A stretch of DNA of 5,437 nt from Phycisphaerales bacterium (lineage in GTDB: Bacteria > Planctomycetota > Phycisphaerae > Phycisphaerales > SM1A02): positions 1 through 5,437 of the forward strand of contig JAGQOI010000412.1 in the NCBI GenBank assembly GCA_020427625.1, given 5' to 3'. The translations under genes were made by a program, and so were the position numbers. This document shows positions 5,383 to 5,437 of this stretch, in pieces; position 1 is the stretch's first letter; each line of letters opens with the position of its first letter. The notes beneath the pieces were generated by a model. The model was given only the letters and a program-made list of their open reading frames with translations, made no database searches and was not told the DNA's origin.

Positions 5383-5437
5383 GCCCGTAGTCCCGGGACA
5401 GTTCCCCCGGGGAACTGTCCCATCCAACGACCATCGC
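5383..5437. repeat. Palindromic repeat, copy 2 (REP-like, cut by window end)
   Basis: Second copy, in the same orientation as the first, with the 13-1-13 dyad at 5395-5421. The only difference over the shared span is A5389 in place of C5306, which turns GTCG into GTAG (5387-5390). The match continues to the last base of the window, so the true repeat may be longer and more copies may follow. The 28 bases between the copies (5355-5382) are not part of the matched repeat. Confidence 0.75.

Noticed and set aside
3427..5427. 666-residue minus-strand open frame opposite the flotillin gene
   Set aside because: Antisense shadow of a clear flotillin; repetitive Leu/Asp/Gly composition, and it starts inside the palindromic repeat.
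5300..5437. CRISPR array (two repeats with a spacer of about 28 bases)
   Set aside because: The repeat is at least 54 bp with a 27-bp near-complete palindrome, longer and more symmetric than usual CRISPR repeats, with only two copies and no cas genes. The sequence to the right would settle it.

Overview
The window is GC-rich (roughly two thirds G+C by eye). It has ordinary bacterial gene structure: Shine-Dalgarno sites, a GTG start supported by its SD, and GC-biased third codon positions. The organism cannot be named from it. A planctomycete (Phycisphaerae-like) or another high-GC, Gram-negative-type environmental bacterium would fit the composition, the YuaF/flotillin pair and the palindromic intergenic repeats, but this is a guess.

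Layout. Positions 1-114 hold the first 38 codons of a minus-strand gene for a probable secreted or membrane protein; the rest lies outside the window. Positions 115-684 are a 570-base divergent intergenic region with several dyads (a 9-bp hairpin at 275-298, a perfect 22-bp palindrome at 305-326 and an AT-rich island at about 361-425). It also has a promoter-like element at 500-508, followed about 30 bases later by a strong intrinsic terminator (539-582) that ends no visible gene. Positions 685-2817 encode a ClC-family chloride channel or transporter with two CBS domains and an extra C-terminal TrkA-C/RCK-C-like domain. Positions 2927-3526 encode a YuaF/YqiJ-type (NfeD-related) membrane protein with a C-terminal OB-fold. 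Positions 3610-5229 encode a flotillin with one membrane segment, an SPFH domain, a long Ala/Glu-rich coiled coil and a flotillin C-terminus. An intrinsic terminator (5256-5282) closes this set. After it come two copies of a palindromic repeat of at least 54 bp, 83 bp apart, the second cut by the window end.

How the genes fit together. The YuaF-like protein and flotillin are an established pair, in which the small OB-fold membrane protein accompanies a flotillin scaffold of membrane microdomains. The ClC gene lies upstream on the same strand with a 109-base gap. It could share transcription with the pair or be separate; a weak promoter-like sequence and a 10-bp inverted repeat lie in the gap. 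A link between the anion channel and flotillin microdomains is only an inference from gene order.

Most notable points: the orphan promoter-terminator unit upstream of the ClC gene (small RNA or attenuation leader), the ClC-CBS-CBS-RCK_C architecture with altered ClC signature positions, and the downstream palindromic repeats. The repeats differ only at one base, inside a GTAG/GTCG tetranucleotide, which resembles REP elements handled by RAYT transposases.
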